64,000 nt of DNA from Neobacillus mesonae (lineage in GTDB: Bacteria; Bacillota; Bacilli; Paenibacillales; Paenibacillaceae), in NCBI GenBank assembly GCA_023715865.1, contig JAMBOW010000001.1, forward strand, positions 2,170,001 through 2,234,000, written 5' to 3'. Below the pieces are notes generated by a model, which saw nothing but the letters and a program-made list of their open reading frames with translations, was not told the origin of the DNA and did no database searches. This document shows, piece by piece, positions 43,018 through 53,266 of the stretch. The first letter of the stretch is position 1; each line of letters begins with the position of its first letter. The position numbers were made by a program, and so were the translations under genes.

Positions 43018-43244
43018 AACTGCACGCTCCATTCTGAAAAATATCTACTATATATCTTTGTAACATAACCAGAGTAGATTTGACCAAGATATAGAATCTA
43101 TTGCTGTAATAGGTTTAGGCTATAAGCTTACATTTTCTTTCTTGCTTCCCTGGGTAAAGAGTTGATACAAGCAGAATAAAACGATTACAATATACTTGGT
43201 AAAAATTTATTCAATAATCCCTTTAGGGAGAGGATGATGTCTGC

Positions 43245-44225
43245 ATGCATTATACGTATTTAGGAAAATCTGGACTCAAGGTAAGTCGTCTATGTCTAGG
43301 TACCATGAATTTTGGTCCTGCCACGGATGAAAAAGAAGCGTTCCGCATCATGGACGCTGCACTCGATGCAGGAGTTAATTTTTTTGATACGGCCAACATT
43401 TACGGTTGGGGTGAAAATGCCGGACTGACAGAAACAATTATCGGAAAATGGTTTAAACAAGGCGGCGGACGCAGAGAAAAGGTCGTTCTTGCAACAAAAG
43501 TCTACGGCTCCATGCATGACCGCACGGATGGCCCGAATGATGATGCAGGTTTGTCTTCTTACAAAATCCGGCGTCACCTTGAAGGCTCACTAAAACGCCT
43601 TCAAACAGACCATATCGAATTATATCAAATGCACCACGTTGATCCTGCGGTTTCATGGGAAGAGCTCTGGGGAGCTTTTGAAGTCGGAATCACTCAAGGC
43701 AAAATTGGTTATGTCGGTTCCAGCAATTTTGCCGGCTGGCAGATCGCAGTTGCTCAAAGTGCTGCTAAAAACCGTCACTTCCTAGGTCTTGTATCTGAAC
43801 AGCATAAATACAGCCTGAATTGCCGGCTGCCAGAGCTAGAAGTGCTCCCTGCCGCACAAAATCTTGGTCTCGGAATTATTCCTTGGAGTCCACTAGATGG
43901 CGGATTGCTCGGCCGTAATGCTCTTAAGAAGCTGGAAGGAACACGCAGCGGAAGCATCAGCGAGCGGGTGGAGCAGCAGCGTGCACAGCTTGAGCAATTT
44001 AATGCTCTGTGCCGTGAGCTTGGAGAGCCGCAAGATAATGTAGCTTTGGCCTGGCTGCTCGCTAACCCGGCGGTTACTGCTCCTATTATCGGACCTCGCA
44101 CGCTTGAGCAATTCGAAAGCTCTTTGGGTGCACTGGAAATCAATTTAGATGAATCTGTAATGAAGCGCCTCGACGAGATCTTCCCTGGCCCAGGTGGACA
44201 AGCACCTAATGCTTACGCCTGGTAA
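43245..44225 (+). CDS. Aldo/keto reductase
   Basis: A 326-residue AKR with an (alpha/beta)8 barrel: MHYTYLGKSGLKVSRLCLGTMNFG start, catalytic Asp and Tyr in FFDTANIYGWG, Lys in VVLATKVYGS, His in YQMHHVDP, and NADPH-binding VTAPIIGPRTLEQFESSL near the C-terminus. Substrate unknown; such proteins reduce aldehydes and ketones or act on potassium-channel-like substrates. It is monocistronic and ends in a terminator shared with ilvC. Confidence 0.93.
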   Translation: MHYTYLGKSGLKVSRLCLGTMNFGPATDEKEAFRIMDAALDAGVNFFDTANIYGWGENAGLTETIIGKWFKQGGGRREKVVLATKVYGSMHDRTDGPNDDAGLSSYKIRRHLEGSLKRLQTDHIELYQMHHVDPAVSWEELWGAFEVGITQGKIGYVGSSNFAGWQIAVAQSAAKNRHFLGLVSEQHKYSLNCRLPELEVLPAAQNLGLGIIPWSPLDGGLLGRNALKKLEGTRSGSISERVEQQRAQLEQFNALCRELGEPQDNVALAWLLANPAVTAPIIGPRTLEQFESSLGALEINLDESVMKRLDEIFPGPGGQAPNAYAW

Positions 44226-44277
44226 TTTCACATAAGGGTGTAATTTTCAAATCGAACAGATTGCTTTGAATAAGAAA

Positions 44278-44320
44278 CCCCCTAAAATCTCACTGAGCAA
44301 GCGAGATTTTAGGGGGTTTT
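44278..44320. terminator. Bidirectional terminator between the aldo/keto reductase gene and ilvC
   Basis: 14-bp stem CCCCCTAAAATCTC/GAGATTTTAGGGGG with a T tract on the plus side and a short T run on the minus side. It serves the convergent aldo/keto reductase gene and ilvC. Confidence 0.9.
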
Positions 44321-44360
44321 ATTGAGTATACATAATATTTATTTAGTTGACATCTATATC

Positions 44361-45466
<1,106 letters not shown>

Positions 45467-45549
45467 TTCAGGACTGCAATTTCCTATCGCGGTAAATGAC
45501 TAAAATGTTGTGTTACATAAAGCTAATCAACTGACTGATATATGGATGT

Positions 45550-46035
45550 TTATTGTACGTTACCTCTAATCATAGCGGTAACACCTGTTCTCGATAACTC
45601 GCGAATACCATATGGCTTAAGCAGCTCGATCATAGCATCAATTTTTTCGGTATCGCCAACAACCTGTACCATCAGGCTTGAATTTCCGATGTCCACAACG
45701 GAAGCTCGGAAGGTTTCAACGAGTCCCATAATTTCAGGACGTTCGGAAGGTTCTGCTTTCACCTTAATTAGTGCAAGCTCACGAGCAACCATTGGATTCG
45801 AGCTTAAGTTAACAACCTTGATAACATCAATTAATTTGTACAGCTGTTTCTCGATCTGCTCCAGCAATTTCTCATCGCCGAGCGTCACGATTACCATGCG
45901 GGACAACCCTGCTTCCTCAGACTGGCCGACAGTTATACTTTCAATGTTAAAGCCGCGGCGACCGAACAGACCTGATACCCGTTGAAGTACTCCTGGCTGA
46001 TCATTTACCAGTACGGCAATCGTATGTCTATTCAT
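45550..46035 (-). CDS. ilvH: Acetolactate synthase small (regulatory) subunit
   Basis: A 161-residue ACT-domain regulatory subunit (residues 1-75 ACT: HTIAVLVNDQPGVLQRVSGLFGRRGFNIESITVG) with the C-terminal domain ending RELSRTGVTAMIRGN. It confers valine feedback inhibition on the catalytic subunit. It follows ilvB with 3 nt between them. Also called ilvN. Confidence 0.96.
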   Translation of the reverse strand: MNRHTIAVLVNDQPGVLQRVSGLFGRRGFNIESITVGQSEEAGLSRMVIVTLGDEKLLEQIEKQLYKLIDVIKVVNLSSNPMVARELALIKVKAEPSERPEIMGLVETFRASVVDIGNSSLMVQVVGDTEKIDAMIELLKPYGIRELSRTGVTAMIRGNVQ

Positions 46036-46038
46036 GAT

Positions 46039-47784
46039 TTATGCATCCCCCATCAGCATTTGATCAATGGTCGATCCCTGCATTACCATCGGATATACGT
46101 TCTCTTCCTTGCTAACGACAAATTCAACAAGAACCGGACCGTCTGTTTCGAGTGCTTCTGCCCATATCTTCTGTGCTTCATCTTTATTCGTTGCACGAAG
46201 TCCTTTAACCCCGTATGCTTCAGCCAACTTAACGAAATCGGGACTTCCTGACAGGTCGATATGACTATATCTGTTGTCGTAAATGAGCTCCTGCCATTGT
46301 CTAACCATTCCCAGTACCTGGTTGTTAATAACTACAATTTTGACTGGGATTTTGTTGATTGCACAGATGGCAAGCTCTTGGGAACACATCTGCATTCCGC
46401 CGTCACCGTTAATGGAGATAACTAAGCGATCTGGATGAGCCATTTGTGCTCCGATAGCTGAAGGGAATCCAAAGCCCATTGTCCCAAGTCCGCCTGAAGT
46501 GACCCAAGAACGCGGCTGATTGAACTTGTAATATTGCGCTGCCCACATCTGATGCTGACCTACGTCTGTAGTAACAATCGCGTTGCCTTCTGTCGTATCG
46601 TTCAGCATCTCGATAACCCATTGAGGCTTGAGTACCTCGTCCGAATCTTTGTAGTTATACAAGCGATCGCCTTTCCACTCACGAATCTGATTACGCCACT
46701 CATCTGCCTGATCTGCGCGGGCAGCATCGTGATTCAGCATCTCGAGCACTGTTTTTACATCCCCTACGATCGGGATATCCGCAGCTACGTTTTTGCCAAT
46801 CTCAGCAGGATCGATATCGACATGCACTATTTTGGCGTGAGGTGCAAAACCATCAAGCTTACCTGTCACCCGGTCATCGAATCTGGCACCGAAGTTAATG
46901 AGCAGGTCAGACTGTTGAATTGCTTGGTTTGCTGTATACGTACCATGCATCCCTGGCATTCCCATCCAAAGCTCATGACCGCTCGGGAATCCACCCAATC
47001 CAAGAAGTGTAGTCGTAATCGGAATCTCTGTCTTCTTCACAAATTCAAACAATGCTTCATGAGCACCCGCGTATACTATGCCGCCACCTGCCAGGATTAC
47101 CGGACGCTCCGCTTCCTTAATCGCTTGATGCAGCTTATCAAGCTGCAACTTGTTAGGAATAACCGTCGGGTTGTACGCTCTCATATTGACAGGTTCGGTC
47201 TGAGGTACAAACAGTGTTTTGTTAGCTGACACATCTTTAGGGATATCGATAAGTACCGGTCCTTTGCGGCCTGTGTTCGCAATATGGAAAGCCTCATGAA
47301 TTACACGCGGCAGATCCTCTACTGATCGAACCAGATAGCTATGTTTCGTGATCGGCATGGTTATTCCTGTAATATCAGCTTCTTGGAAAGCATCTGTACC
47401 AATCAGGCCAGACACCACATTACCAGTAATGACTACAAGCGGGACAGAGTCCATATAAGCTGTTGCAATCCCGGTTACCAAATTCGTTGCCCCTGGGCCG
47501 GATGTTGCAATGCAGACACCAACTTTTCCGCTTGCTCGAGCATATCCGTCAGCCGCATGGATCGCTCCCTGTTCATGACGGGTAAGCAAATGCTTGAAGT
47601 CTTCAAATCCATACATTGCATCGTAAATGTATAGGACCGCGCCTCCCGGGTAGCCAAAGACGCACTCGACACCTTCCAATAACAAGCTTCGCAGCAGAAT
47701 ATCCGAGCCCGTAATGACTTCCGGTTTCATCCATTTCTCACGTAGTTGATCAGTTGATCGCATTTCAGGATTATGCGCATTCAT
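46039..47784 (-). CDS. ilvB: Acetolactate synthase large subunit
   Basis: A 581-residue TPP-dependent AHAS catalytic subunit forming acetolactate from pyruvate. Landmarks: [20 protein letters not shown] (N-terminal PYR domain, catalytic Glu in [15 protein letters not shown]), FAD-binding central domain, and the TPP/metal motif [30 protein letters not shown] in the C-terminal domain. Start ATG at 47784 follows GGGGGAG; the longer frame would include the leader. First gene of ilvB-ilvH-ilvC, under the upstream T-box. Confidence 0.97.
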   Translation of the reverse strand: MNAHNPEMRSTDQLREKWMKPEVITGSDILLRSLLLEGVECVFGYPGGAVLYIYDAMYGFEDFKHLLTRHEQGAIHAADGYARASGKVGVCIATSGPGATNLVTGIATAYMDSVPLVVITGNVVSGLIGTDAFQEADITGITMPITKHSYLVRSVEDLPRVIHEAFHIANTGRKGPVLIDIPKDVSANKTLFVPQTEPVNMRAYNPTVIPNKLQLDKLHQAIKEAERPVILAGGGIVYAGAHEALFEFVKKTEIPITTTLLGLGGFPSGHELWMGMPGMHGTYTANQAIQQSDLLINFGARFDDRVTGKLDGFAPHAKIVHVDIDPAEIGKNVAADIPIVGDVKTVLEMLNHDAARADQADEWRNQIREWKGDRLYNYKDSDEVLKPQWVIEMLNDTTEGNAIVTTDVGQHQMWAAQYYKFNQPRSWVTSGGLGTMGFGFPSAIGAQMAHPDRLVISINGDGGMQMCSQELAICAINKIPVKIVVINNQVLGMVRQWQELIYDNRYSHIDLSGSPDFVKLAEAYGVKGLRATNKDEAQKIWAEALETDGPVLVEFVVSKEENVYPMVMQGSTIDQMLMGDA

Positions 47785-47914
47785 GAAGATCTCCCCCTTC
47801 TTAAGGATTACATTAATCTGACATGATAGATTAGATAGAATGAATTGAAGCAAAACCACCAACGACTGTTGATTAAAGCCCTGTAACATTCAATCGATCT
47901 TTAGAAAACAAAAA

Positions 47915-48262
47915 AACCTTCCGCCCCTGCGGGCATAAATCATTATGCCTCGCGAGGGACGAAAGGTTGTTTCTTCCGTGGTACCACCCAGGTTTGTCAA
48001 ATTCCTCACGGAACCTGACCTTAGCAAGTATAAGAAAAAGTATTAGCCGTATGGCATAACCATTCTTCATACCTGTCGTCTGTAACGTAGACTTACGATT
48101 CTCCCTAATGCGCAAGACGATGGCTTGCTTTTCAGGAGAACAGCTCCGAGGTGAGCTCGTACTTAAGGGATTAAGGTGGTACTTTCAGCAATATCTGTCC
48201 ACTCTCTGCTCATAAGTGCCCTTAAAACTTCGTCCTCTTCATTGCCGATAAACTATGGCGGT
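47915..48262 (-). promoter_or_regulatory. T-box leader of ilvBHC (probably tRNALeu)
   Basis: Minus-strand T-box core GGGTGGTACCACGG (plus 47974-47990), terminator stem AACCTTTCG/CGGAAGGTT with a T run (plus 47910-47968), and an upstream stem-I-like region. The best specifier candidate is CTC (plus 48136-48138), in the context GGAGCTGTT-CTC-CTGAA, matching leucine, the regulator known for ilv-leu in B. subtilis; TTC overlapping it is an alternative. The call of T-box is firm, the specifier less so. Confidence 0.9.
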
Positions 48263-48276
48263 TAAATGTTAGGAAC

Positions 48277-48306
48277 ATTATAAGATTCATTTGAGGAAAT
48301 AGTCAA
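48277..48306 (-). promoter_or_regulatory. SigA-type promoter of ilvBHC
   Basis: Minus-strand -35 TTGACT, 18-nt spacer, -10 TATAAT. It is immediately upstream of the T-box leader. Confidence 0.75.
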
Positions 48307-48450
48307 CACTTTATTTTTCAAAATTTAGTCAATTCGTGTTCAAGCCTTGCTGTATCAACAAATTCTGAGTCAAAAAAACGAACGTGACCAAGCTCCTTAG
48401 GCATATAATGACCCATCCATTATCTTATGCCAGTTAAAGGAGGATTATCC

Positions 48451-48903
48451 ATGATTCGTAACCGCAGACCTAAGCAAGATGACACAGCTATCATGGAATT
48501 AATTCATACTCAGCTTGTGCCTATTTCACATATGAGCAAGCATGAAATAAACCAAGTCATACAACAAATCCCGAGCAGATTAGCCCGGGGTATTACCTTG
48601 GTAGCCTCTGCTACGTATGAGTCAAATATTTTAGGATTTGTTCATTTCATGATGCATGGATCTTTGCTGTACATTGACATGATGGCTGTTGCTACCAAGG
48701 AGCAGCGTAAGCAGCATGGTAAAGAATTACTTGTGAAAGCAGAGCATTTCGCCATATCACGCGGTTGTAAAAAATCAAAGGTCATGGTAGACGAAGGCAA
48801 TAAAAAAGGAATTCTTTTTTATCAAAAAATGGGTTACAAAATGCTCCGATATATCGAAATTGGACGCTGTTATGAAATGGAAAAATCTTTGGAACAAATT
48901 TAA
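48451..48903 (+). CDS. GNAT-family N-acetyltransferase
   Basis: A 150-residue GNAT protein: IRNRRPKQDDTAIMELIHTQLVPISHMSKHEIN at the N-terminus, the central beta sheet with LGFVHFMMHGSLLYIDMMAVATKEQRKQHGKELL (acetyl-CoA pyrophosphate-binding Q/RxxGxG/A equivalent QRKQHGK), and LFYQKMGYKMLRYIEIG at the C-terminus. Substrate unknown. Start ATG at 48451 has AGGAGG 7 nt upstream. Confidence 0.9.
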   Translation: MIRNRRPKQDDTAIMELIHTQLVPISHMSKHEINQVIQQIPSRLARGITLVASATYESNILGFVHFMMHGSLLYIDMMAVATKEQRKQHGKELLVKAEHFAISRGCKKSKVMVDEGNKKGILFYQKMGYKMLRYIEIGRCYEMEKSLEQI

Positions 48904-48948
48904 ATCAGATTCGAATATAAGATTTATTTATAGGTACTATAAAAATTA

Positions 48949-49371
48949 TCAATAAAAAAACTTATTTTTAAATCCGAAGCCTCCATATCCTGGACCCGGT
49001 CCATACCCTGGTCCGTATCCTGGGCCTGGGCCGTATCCTGGACCTGGGCCATATCCAGGGCCTGGTCCGTACCCAGGAAATCCACCATATCCTCCGCCTG
49101 GACCTTTTCCTCCATATCCTCCGCCTGGAAAAGAACCGAAGCCTCCATATCCTCCAGCATACGGTAAAGTCCCGATGGCTAATAAATCAAATAATACAAG
49201 CGGCAAAATTGCCCGCGTACCTACCTCTTTTCCCTCTGTTGGCTGCAGCATAATTTTATTACCGGATACTGAAACGAGCTTCCCGGCTACTTTCGTACCA
49301 TCCTTGCGTAATGCTACAATATTCTGTCCGATCAGTTGTTTGGCATCGCTCATACTCACTGAATGATTCAT
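48949..49371 (-). CDS. Gly/Pro/Tyr-repeat protein with conserved N-terminal domain
   Basis: A 140-residue protein. The N-terminal ~65 residues form a small beta domain (AKQLIGQNIVALRKDGTKVAGKLVSVSGNKIMLQPTEGKEV) of LSM/ribosome-maturation-like appearance, followed by a hydrophobic segment (ILPLVLFDLLAIGTL) that could span a membrane, then a low-complexity tail of GGYGG and GPGYGPGPGYG repeats ending in NKFFY. The tail has tandem DNA repeats at about 48990-49090. Start ATG at 49371 follows AAGGAGG. Likely a surface or spore-associated adhesive protein; function not known. The same region in another frame gives a Glu/Met-rich ORF (48924-49160), which I regard as a shadow. Confidence 0.75.
   Translation of the reverse strand: MNHSVSMSDAKQLIGQNIVALRKDGTKVAGKLVSVSGNKIMLQPTEGKEVGTRAILPLVLFDLLAIGTLPYAGGYGGFGSFPGGGYGGKGPGGGYGGFPGYGPGPGYGPGPGYGPGPGYGPGYGPGPGYGGFGFKNKFFY
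48985..49092 (-). repeat. Tandem GYGPGP-coding repeats
   Basis: Repeated blocks of about 12-18 nt coding GYGPGP/GPGYGPGP within the glycine-rich gene. In the plus sense the recurring unit is CCTGGGCCATATCC / CCTGGTCCGTACCC with third-base variation. Recent duplications are likely; repeat number could vary between strains. Confidence 0.75.
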
Positions 49372-49456
49372 CTTTTTTCCCTCCTTCTTGCGTAGGATTC
49401 AGAATCATCTTATTCTATCTCCCCCATGTACGACTGTTTCATTGTCCTACATGTAC

Positions 49457-49500
49457 AAAAAAAAACGATGACATCGGCCTTTTACAGCGAATATCATCGG
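49457..49500 (-). terminator. Intrinsic terminator of the nup operon
   Basis: Stem CCGATGA/TCATCG with an inner TTCG/CCGA extension, followed by nine T residues in the minus sense, 34 nt after the nupQ stop. Confidence 0.85.
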
Positions 49501-49533
49501 TTTAACTACATAGATATATTACTTTTGTTATAC

Positions 49534-50508
49534 TTAGCGTTTTCCTGGATCGTACGGTTGCCCAAGAGCGGCAGGCGCGGATGAACGGCCGACTGCTGCT
49601 ACGAGTACAATGACCGTGAGCAGGTACGGAAGCATGAAAATAATTTCCTGGGGAATAGCCTGAGCCCATTCGAACAATTGAATATAGTTGCGGACAGCTT
49701 GAGACAACCCGAAGAAAAGAGCAGCACCAAAAGCGCCAATCGGATTCCACTTACCAAAGATCATGGCAGCGATCGCAATGTATCCTTGTCCGGAAATGGT
49801 GTTATGTGCAAACACGTTAGTTGTGGTTAAAGTAAGGACTGCACCACCGATTCCAGCAAGCGCACCACTTACCATAACGGCAACGTATCTGTATTTCGTT
49901 ACATTGATCCCCATCGTATCTGCAGCGCTCGGATGCTCCCCTACTGAACGCAGACGGAGTCCATATGGCGTTTTGTACAGGAACAAGAATGCCAATATTA
50001 CAAATAATACTGCCAGGAAAGTCGATGGGTAATGATGTATAAACACATTACCGAAGAACGGAATTTCCGCCAGCTTCACTCCGAACCATTCCGGATTCCA
50101 CTTTTTGAACCCATCAATAAGCGGAGTCTCTCCTGATCCATCAAAGAGCAATTTAACCATATACAACGTACTTCCTGCCGCCAAAAAGTTAATGACGATA
50201 CCACTTATAATCTGATCTGCCTTAAAAGTGATGGAAGCTACAGCATGGATTAAGGAAACCACCAGTCCCAATACTGCCGCTGTAATCAAACCGACCCAAG
50301 CAGCTTGTCCGCCTGACATTCCCGCTTCTTGAGCATAATGAGCGGATACCCCTGCAGCAAACGCACCAAAGATCATAAAGCCTTCAATCCCCAGATTAGT
50401 CACACCGGAGCGCTCCGAGAATATCCCTCCAAGAGCGGCAAAGACAAGAGCTGTTGCAAAGACGAGTGTCGTATTAATCAGCTGTCCAGATAACGTAATG
50501 AAATCCAT
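49534..50508 (-). CDS. nupQ: Nucleoside ABC transporter permease (NupQ-like)
   Basis: A 324-residue BMP-system permease with about ten hydrophobic segments and the family motifs FSERSGVTNLGIEGFMIFGAF near the N-terminus and AFGAALFFGLSQAVRNYIQL near the C-terminus. In B. subtilis the equivalent YufQ/NupQ pairs with NupP to import guanosine and related nucleosides. Last gene of the operon; it starts 2 nt after the nupP stop (ATG 50508), so the two permeases are translationally coupled. Confidence 0.92.
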   Translation of the reverse strand: MDFITLSGQLINTTLVFATALVFAALGGIFSERSGVTNLGIEGFMIFGAFAAGVSAHYAQEAGMSGGQAAWVGLITAAVLGLVVSLIHAVASITFKADQIISGIVINFLAAGSTLYMVKLLFDGSGETPLIDGFKKWNPEWFGVKLAEIPFFGNVFIHHYPSTFLAVLFVILAFLFLYKTPYGLRLRSVGEHPSAADTMGINVTKYRYVAVMVSGALAGIGGAVLTLTTTNVFAHNTISGQGYIAIAAMIFGKWNPIGAFGAALFFGLSQAVRNYIQLFEWAQAIPQEIIFMLPYLLTVIVLVAAVGRSSAPAALGQPYDPGKR

Positions 50509-50510
50509 AA

Positions 50511-51590
50511 TTACAACACCTTCTCTTTCTTGCGCTTAGCATAGAAGGGCTTAAGTACCCAGCGCACAATCCCTTGCGCAGCAATGAAGAATATAATCGA
50601 GCCGATAACGATCCGAATCAGTTCCGGTGGAACATCTGCTGCGAAGCTCATTCCAGCAGAACCATAGGTCAGTCCTCCAAATAGGAAGGCGCCTAATATT
50701 ACGCCGAACGGATGGTTCATCCCAATAAGAGCTACTGCAATTCCATCGAAACCTGTACCTGGCGACCCTTGAAGTATGGTTTGATAACCAAACACACCAA
50801 GAATTTGGAATGCGCCGCCAAGTCCAGCCAAAATACCACTGATAAACATCGCCTTAACGATGTTGCGGTTTACCTTCATACCTGCATACTCCGCTGCATG
50901 ATGGTTATGACCTACCGCACGGAGCTCAAAGCCTTGCTTCGTTTTCCACATAAATACATAGAATATGATTGCCGCAATAATTGCGATCAGAGTTCCCCAG
51001 TGCACGCGGGAATTGTTCATGAGCTCAGACAGCCAGCCGATAGCAATCGAGGCAGAAGGCTGAATCTCTTCAGAACGGTTTTCTCCCGGCATAAGCATAA
51101 ATTGTCTTACGACAAGATTTCCCAAATAGAGTGCTACCCAGTTCATCATGATACTGGTAATAACTTCATTGACTCCACGTGTCGCCTTCAAATAACCAGC
51201 GATCGCTGCCCACAAGCCCCCAGCAAGCGCTCCGGCAATCAACGCAAGCGGTGCATGGATAATAAAAGGCAAACCAGTAAGCTTAATACCGACAAAGGCG
51301 GAAGCGGTCATACCTACAATAAACTGCCCTTCAGCACCGATGTTAAATAGACCAGCGCGAGAAGCGAAGGCAAAAGCCAGACCCGTCATGATCAGCGGAG
51401 TCATTTCACGCAGTGTTTCACCGATGTTATAAGTGCTTCCGAACACTTTATCGAGGAGAGCTCCGTATGCTGTAATAGGGTTATAGCCCCCAATGAGCAT
51501 GACAATTGCACCCAATATTAGACCCATAATAATAGCAACAACAGGGTAAATAATTGAATCCTTAGTAAACCACTTTATTACATTATTCAC
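50511..51590 (-). CDS. nupP: Nucleoside ABC transporter permease (NupP-like)
   Basis: A 359-residue permease of the BMP/YufP family: VAIIMGLILGAIVMLIGGYNPITAYGALLD N-terminus, RAGLFNIGAEGQFIVG and GATRGVNEVITSIMMNW. Start is GTG (51590), where AGAGAGG lies 8 nt upstream, overlapping the end of the ATPase gene by 8 nt. The first GTG (51599) has poorer spacing. Confidence 0.92.
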   Translation of the reverse strand: MNNVIKWFTKDSIIYPVVAIIMGLILGAIVMLIGGYNPITAYGALLDKVFGSTYNIGETLREMTPLIMTGLAFAFASRAGLFNIGAEGQFIVGMTASAFVGIKLTGLPFIIHAPLALIAGALAGGLWAAIAGYLKATRGVNEVITSIMMNWVALYLGNLVVRQFMLMPGENRSEEIQPSASIAIGWLSELMNNSRVHWGTLIAIIAAIIFYVFMWKTKQGFELRAVGHNHHAAEYAGMKVNRNIVKAMFISGILAGLGGAFQILGVFGYQTILQGSPGTGFDGIAVALIGMNHPFGVILGAFLFGGLTYGSAGMSFAADVPPELIRIVIGSIIFFIAAQGIVRWVLKPFYAKRKKEKVL

Positions 51591-53127
51591 TAGATGCACC
51601 TCTCTTCATGGTGCTACCTGCCATCATTAGACCCAATTCCTGATCGTTGGTCTCTTCCGGAAGCACTTCACCCACAATATGTCCCTCATAAATAACCGCA
51701 ATCCGGTCAGAGACATTCATAATTTCATCAAGCTCGAAAGAAATAAGAAGTACAGCCTTTCCCTGATCACGCTGGGCAATCAGCTGCTTCTGTACGAACT
51801 CAATAGCTCCGACATCAAGCCCCCGTGTTGGCTGGGCAGCGATGAGCAAATCCGGATTTTTATTAACCTCTCTGGCAATAATCGCCTTCTGCTGGTTACC
51901 TCCGGACAACGCACGAGATAAAGTATCTATACTTGGTGTTCTTACATCAAATGCTTGAACTAATTTCTTCGTATGCTCCTGTATAGCCTTGAAATTTAGG
52001 AACCCTTTTTTCGAATAAGGTTCTTTGTAATAAGATTCAAGCACCATGTTCTCACTCACAGAGAAGTCCAGCACCAGACCATGCTTATGACGGTCCTCAG
52101 GAATATGCCCAACCCCGGCTTCCGAAACTTTGCGAGGCGGTTCGTTCGTAATCTCTTTATTATTCAACACAACCTTACCGGAGTTTACTTTGCGTAAACC
52201 GGTAATGGCTTCAATCAGCTCACTTTGTCCGTTACCGTCCACTCCGGCAATTCCGACAATTTCTCCGGCTCGAACTTGCAAGCTAAGCTTGTCCAATACA
52301 GAAATACCATCTTTATTTTTAGCTGTCAGTTCATGGATATCAAGCACCAATTCCTTTGGCTCTGCTGGTTTCTTGTCTACTTTAAACGTAACGTTCCGGC
52401 CGACCATTTTCTCAGCAAGCTCATTAGGCGTTGTCTCTGATGTCTTTACCGTATCAATAACTTTACCACGTCGGATAATCGTTACTGTATCGGAGATCTC
52501 CATAATTTCTTTAAGTTTATGAGTAATGAGAATGATGGATTTTCCTTCAGCTACAAGCTTTTTCATGATGACCATCAATTCTGAAATTTCTTGAGGAGTC
52601 AATACCGCTGTCGGTTCATCAAAAATCAAAATTTCCGCGCCTCTATAGAGGGTTTTGAGGATTTCTACACGCTGCTGCATTCCTACAGAGATATCCTCGA
52701 TTTTCGCATTAGGGTCGACTTGAAGTCCGTATAACTCGGACAAACGTCTCACTTCTGCCACTGCCTTTTTATAGTTAATATTGAGGCCCAGGAACTTCTT
52801 AGGCTCTGAGCCTAATATAATATTCTCCGCTACCGTAAATGGCTGCACCAATTTAAAATGCTGATGAACCATTCCAATACCAAGCTCGATCGCTTTGTTA
52901 GGACTATCGATAACTACAGGTTGTCCGCCAACTTCAATTCCGCCTTCATCAGGCTGGTATAAACCAAATACAATATTCATCAGCGTCGATTTTCCGGCGC
53001 CGTTCTCGCCCAGCAGTGCATGAATCTCTCCCTTATGCAGCTGCAAGCTTATAGAGTCGTTGGCAACAATGCCAGGGAAGCGTTTCGTAATTTGCTTCAA
53101 CTCAACAACAGGAGTTGCTGCACCCAT
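51583..53127 (-). CDS. nupO: Nucleoside ABC transporter ATPase with two ABC domains (NupO-like)
   Basis: A 514-residue ATPase with two ABC cassettes (RbsA/YufO type). First domain: Walker A GENGAGKST, signature ISVGMQQRVEILK, Walker B LIFDEPTAVLTPQE. Second domain: GVDGNGQSE at Walker A (degenerate, Lys missing), LSGGNQQKAIIARE signature and LLIAAQPTRGLDVGA. This asymmetry is normal for the family. It powers import of nucleosides captured by NupN. Confidence 0.94.
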   Translation of the reverse strand: MGAATPVVELKQITKRFPGIVANDSISLQLHKGEIHALLGENGAGKSTLMNIVFGLYQPDEGGIEVGGQPVVIDSPNKAIELGIGMVHQHFKLVQPFTVAENIILGSEPKKFLGLNINYKKAVAEVRRLSELYGLQVDPNAKIEDISVGMQQRVEILKTLYRGAEILIFDEPTAVLTPQEISELMVIMKKLVAEGKSIILITHKLKEIMEISDTVTIIRRGKVIDTVKTSETTPNELAEKMVGRNVTFKVDKKPAEPKELVLDIHELTAKNKDGISVLDKLSLQVRAGEIVGIAGVDGNGQSELIEAITGLRKVNSGKVVLNNKEITNEPPRKVSEAGVGHIPEDRHKHGLVLDFSVSENMVLESYYKEPYSKKGFLNFKAIQEHTKKLVQAFDVRTPSIDTLSRALSGGNQQKAIIAREVNKNPDLLIAAQPTRGLDVGAIEFVQKQLIAQRDQGKAVLLISFELDEIMNVSDRIAVIYEGHIVGEVLPEETNDQELGLMMAGSTMKRGASSE

Positions 53128-53176
53128 GAGATCACCCTTATAAATTGATTTAATAGTATTAACCCTAGACGTAAGA

Positions 53177-53205
53177 ACAAGGCTAGTTCTATTAACCAGC
53201 CTTGT
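53177..53205 (-). other. Intergenic hairpin between nupN and nupO
   Basis: Perfect 8-bp stem ACAAGGCT/AGCCTTGT with a 13-nt loop. In the minus sense it is followed by TCTTACG, not a strong T tract. It lies between the highly expressed binding protein gene and the downstream ATPase gene, a usual place for partial attenuation or mRNA stabilisation. Confidence 0.45.
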
Positions 53206-53266
53206 TTTACATACACCTCATGTAAAATTCAGTATTTACACTGACCTCAAAAATTCATTTTACGAA

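Noticed and set aside
46534..47229. 231-codon plus-strand ORF opposite ilvB
   Set aside because: Shadow of the acetolactate synthase gene; composition rich in Cys/His/Arg as expected of antisense reading.
48985..49092. CRISPR array
   Set aside because: The repeats are short, contiguous, in frame and code GYGPGP; there are no spacers or cas genes.
48924..49160. 78-codon Glu/Met-rich ORF overlapping the glycine-rich gene
   Set aside because: Alternative-frame reading of the GYGPGP repeats; the other frame has a good start and domain.
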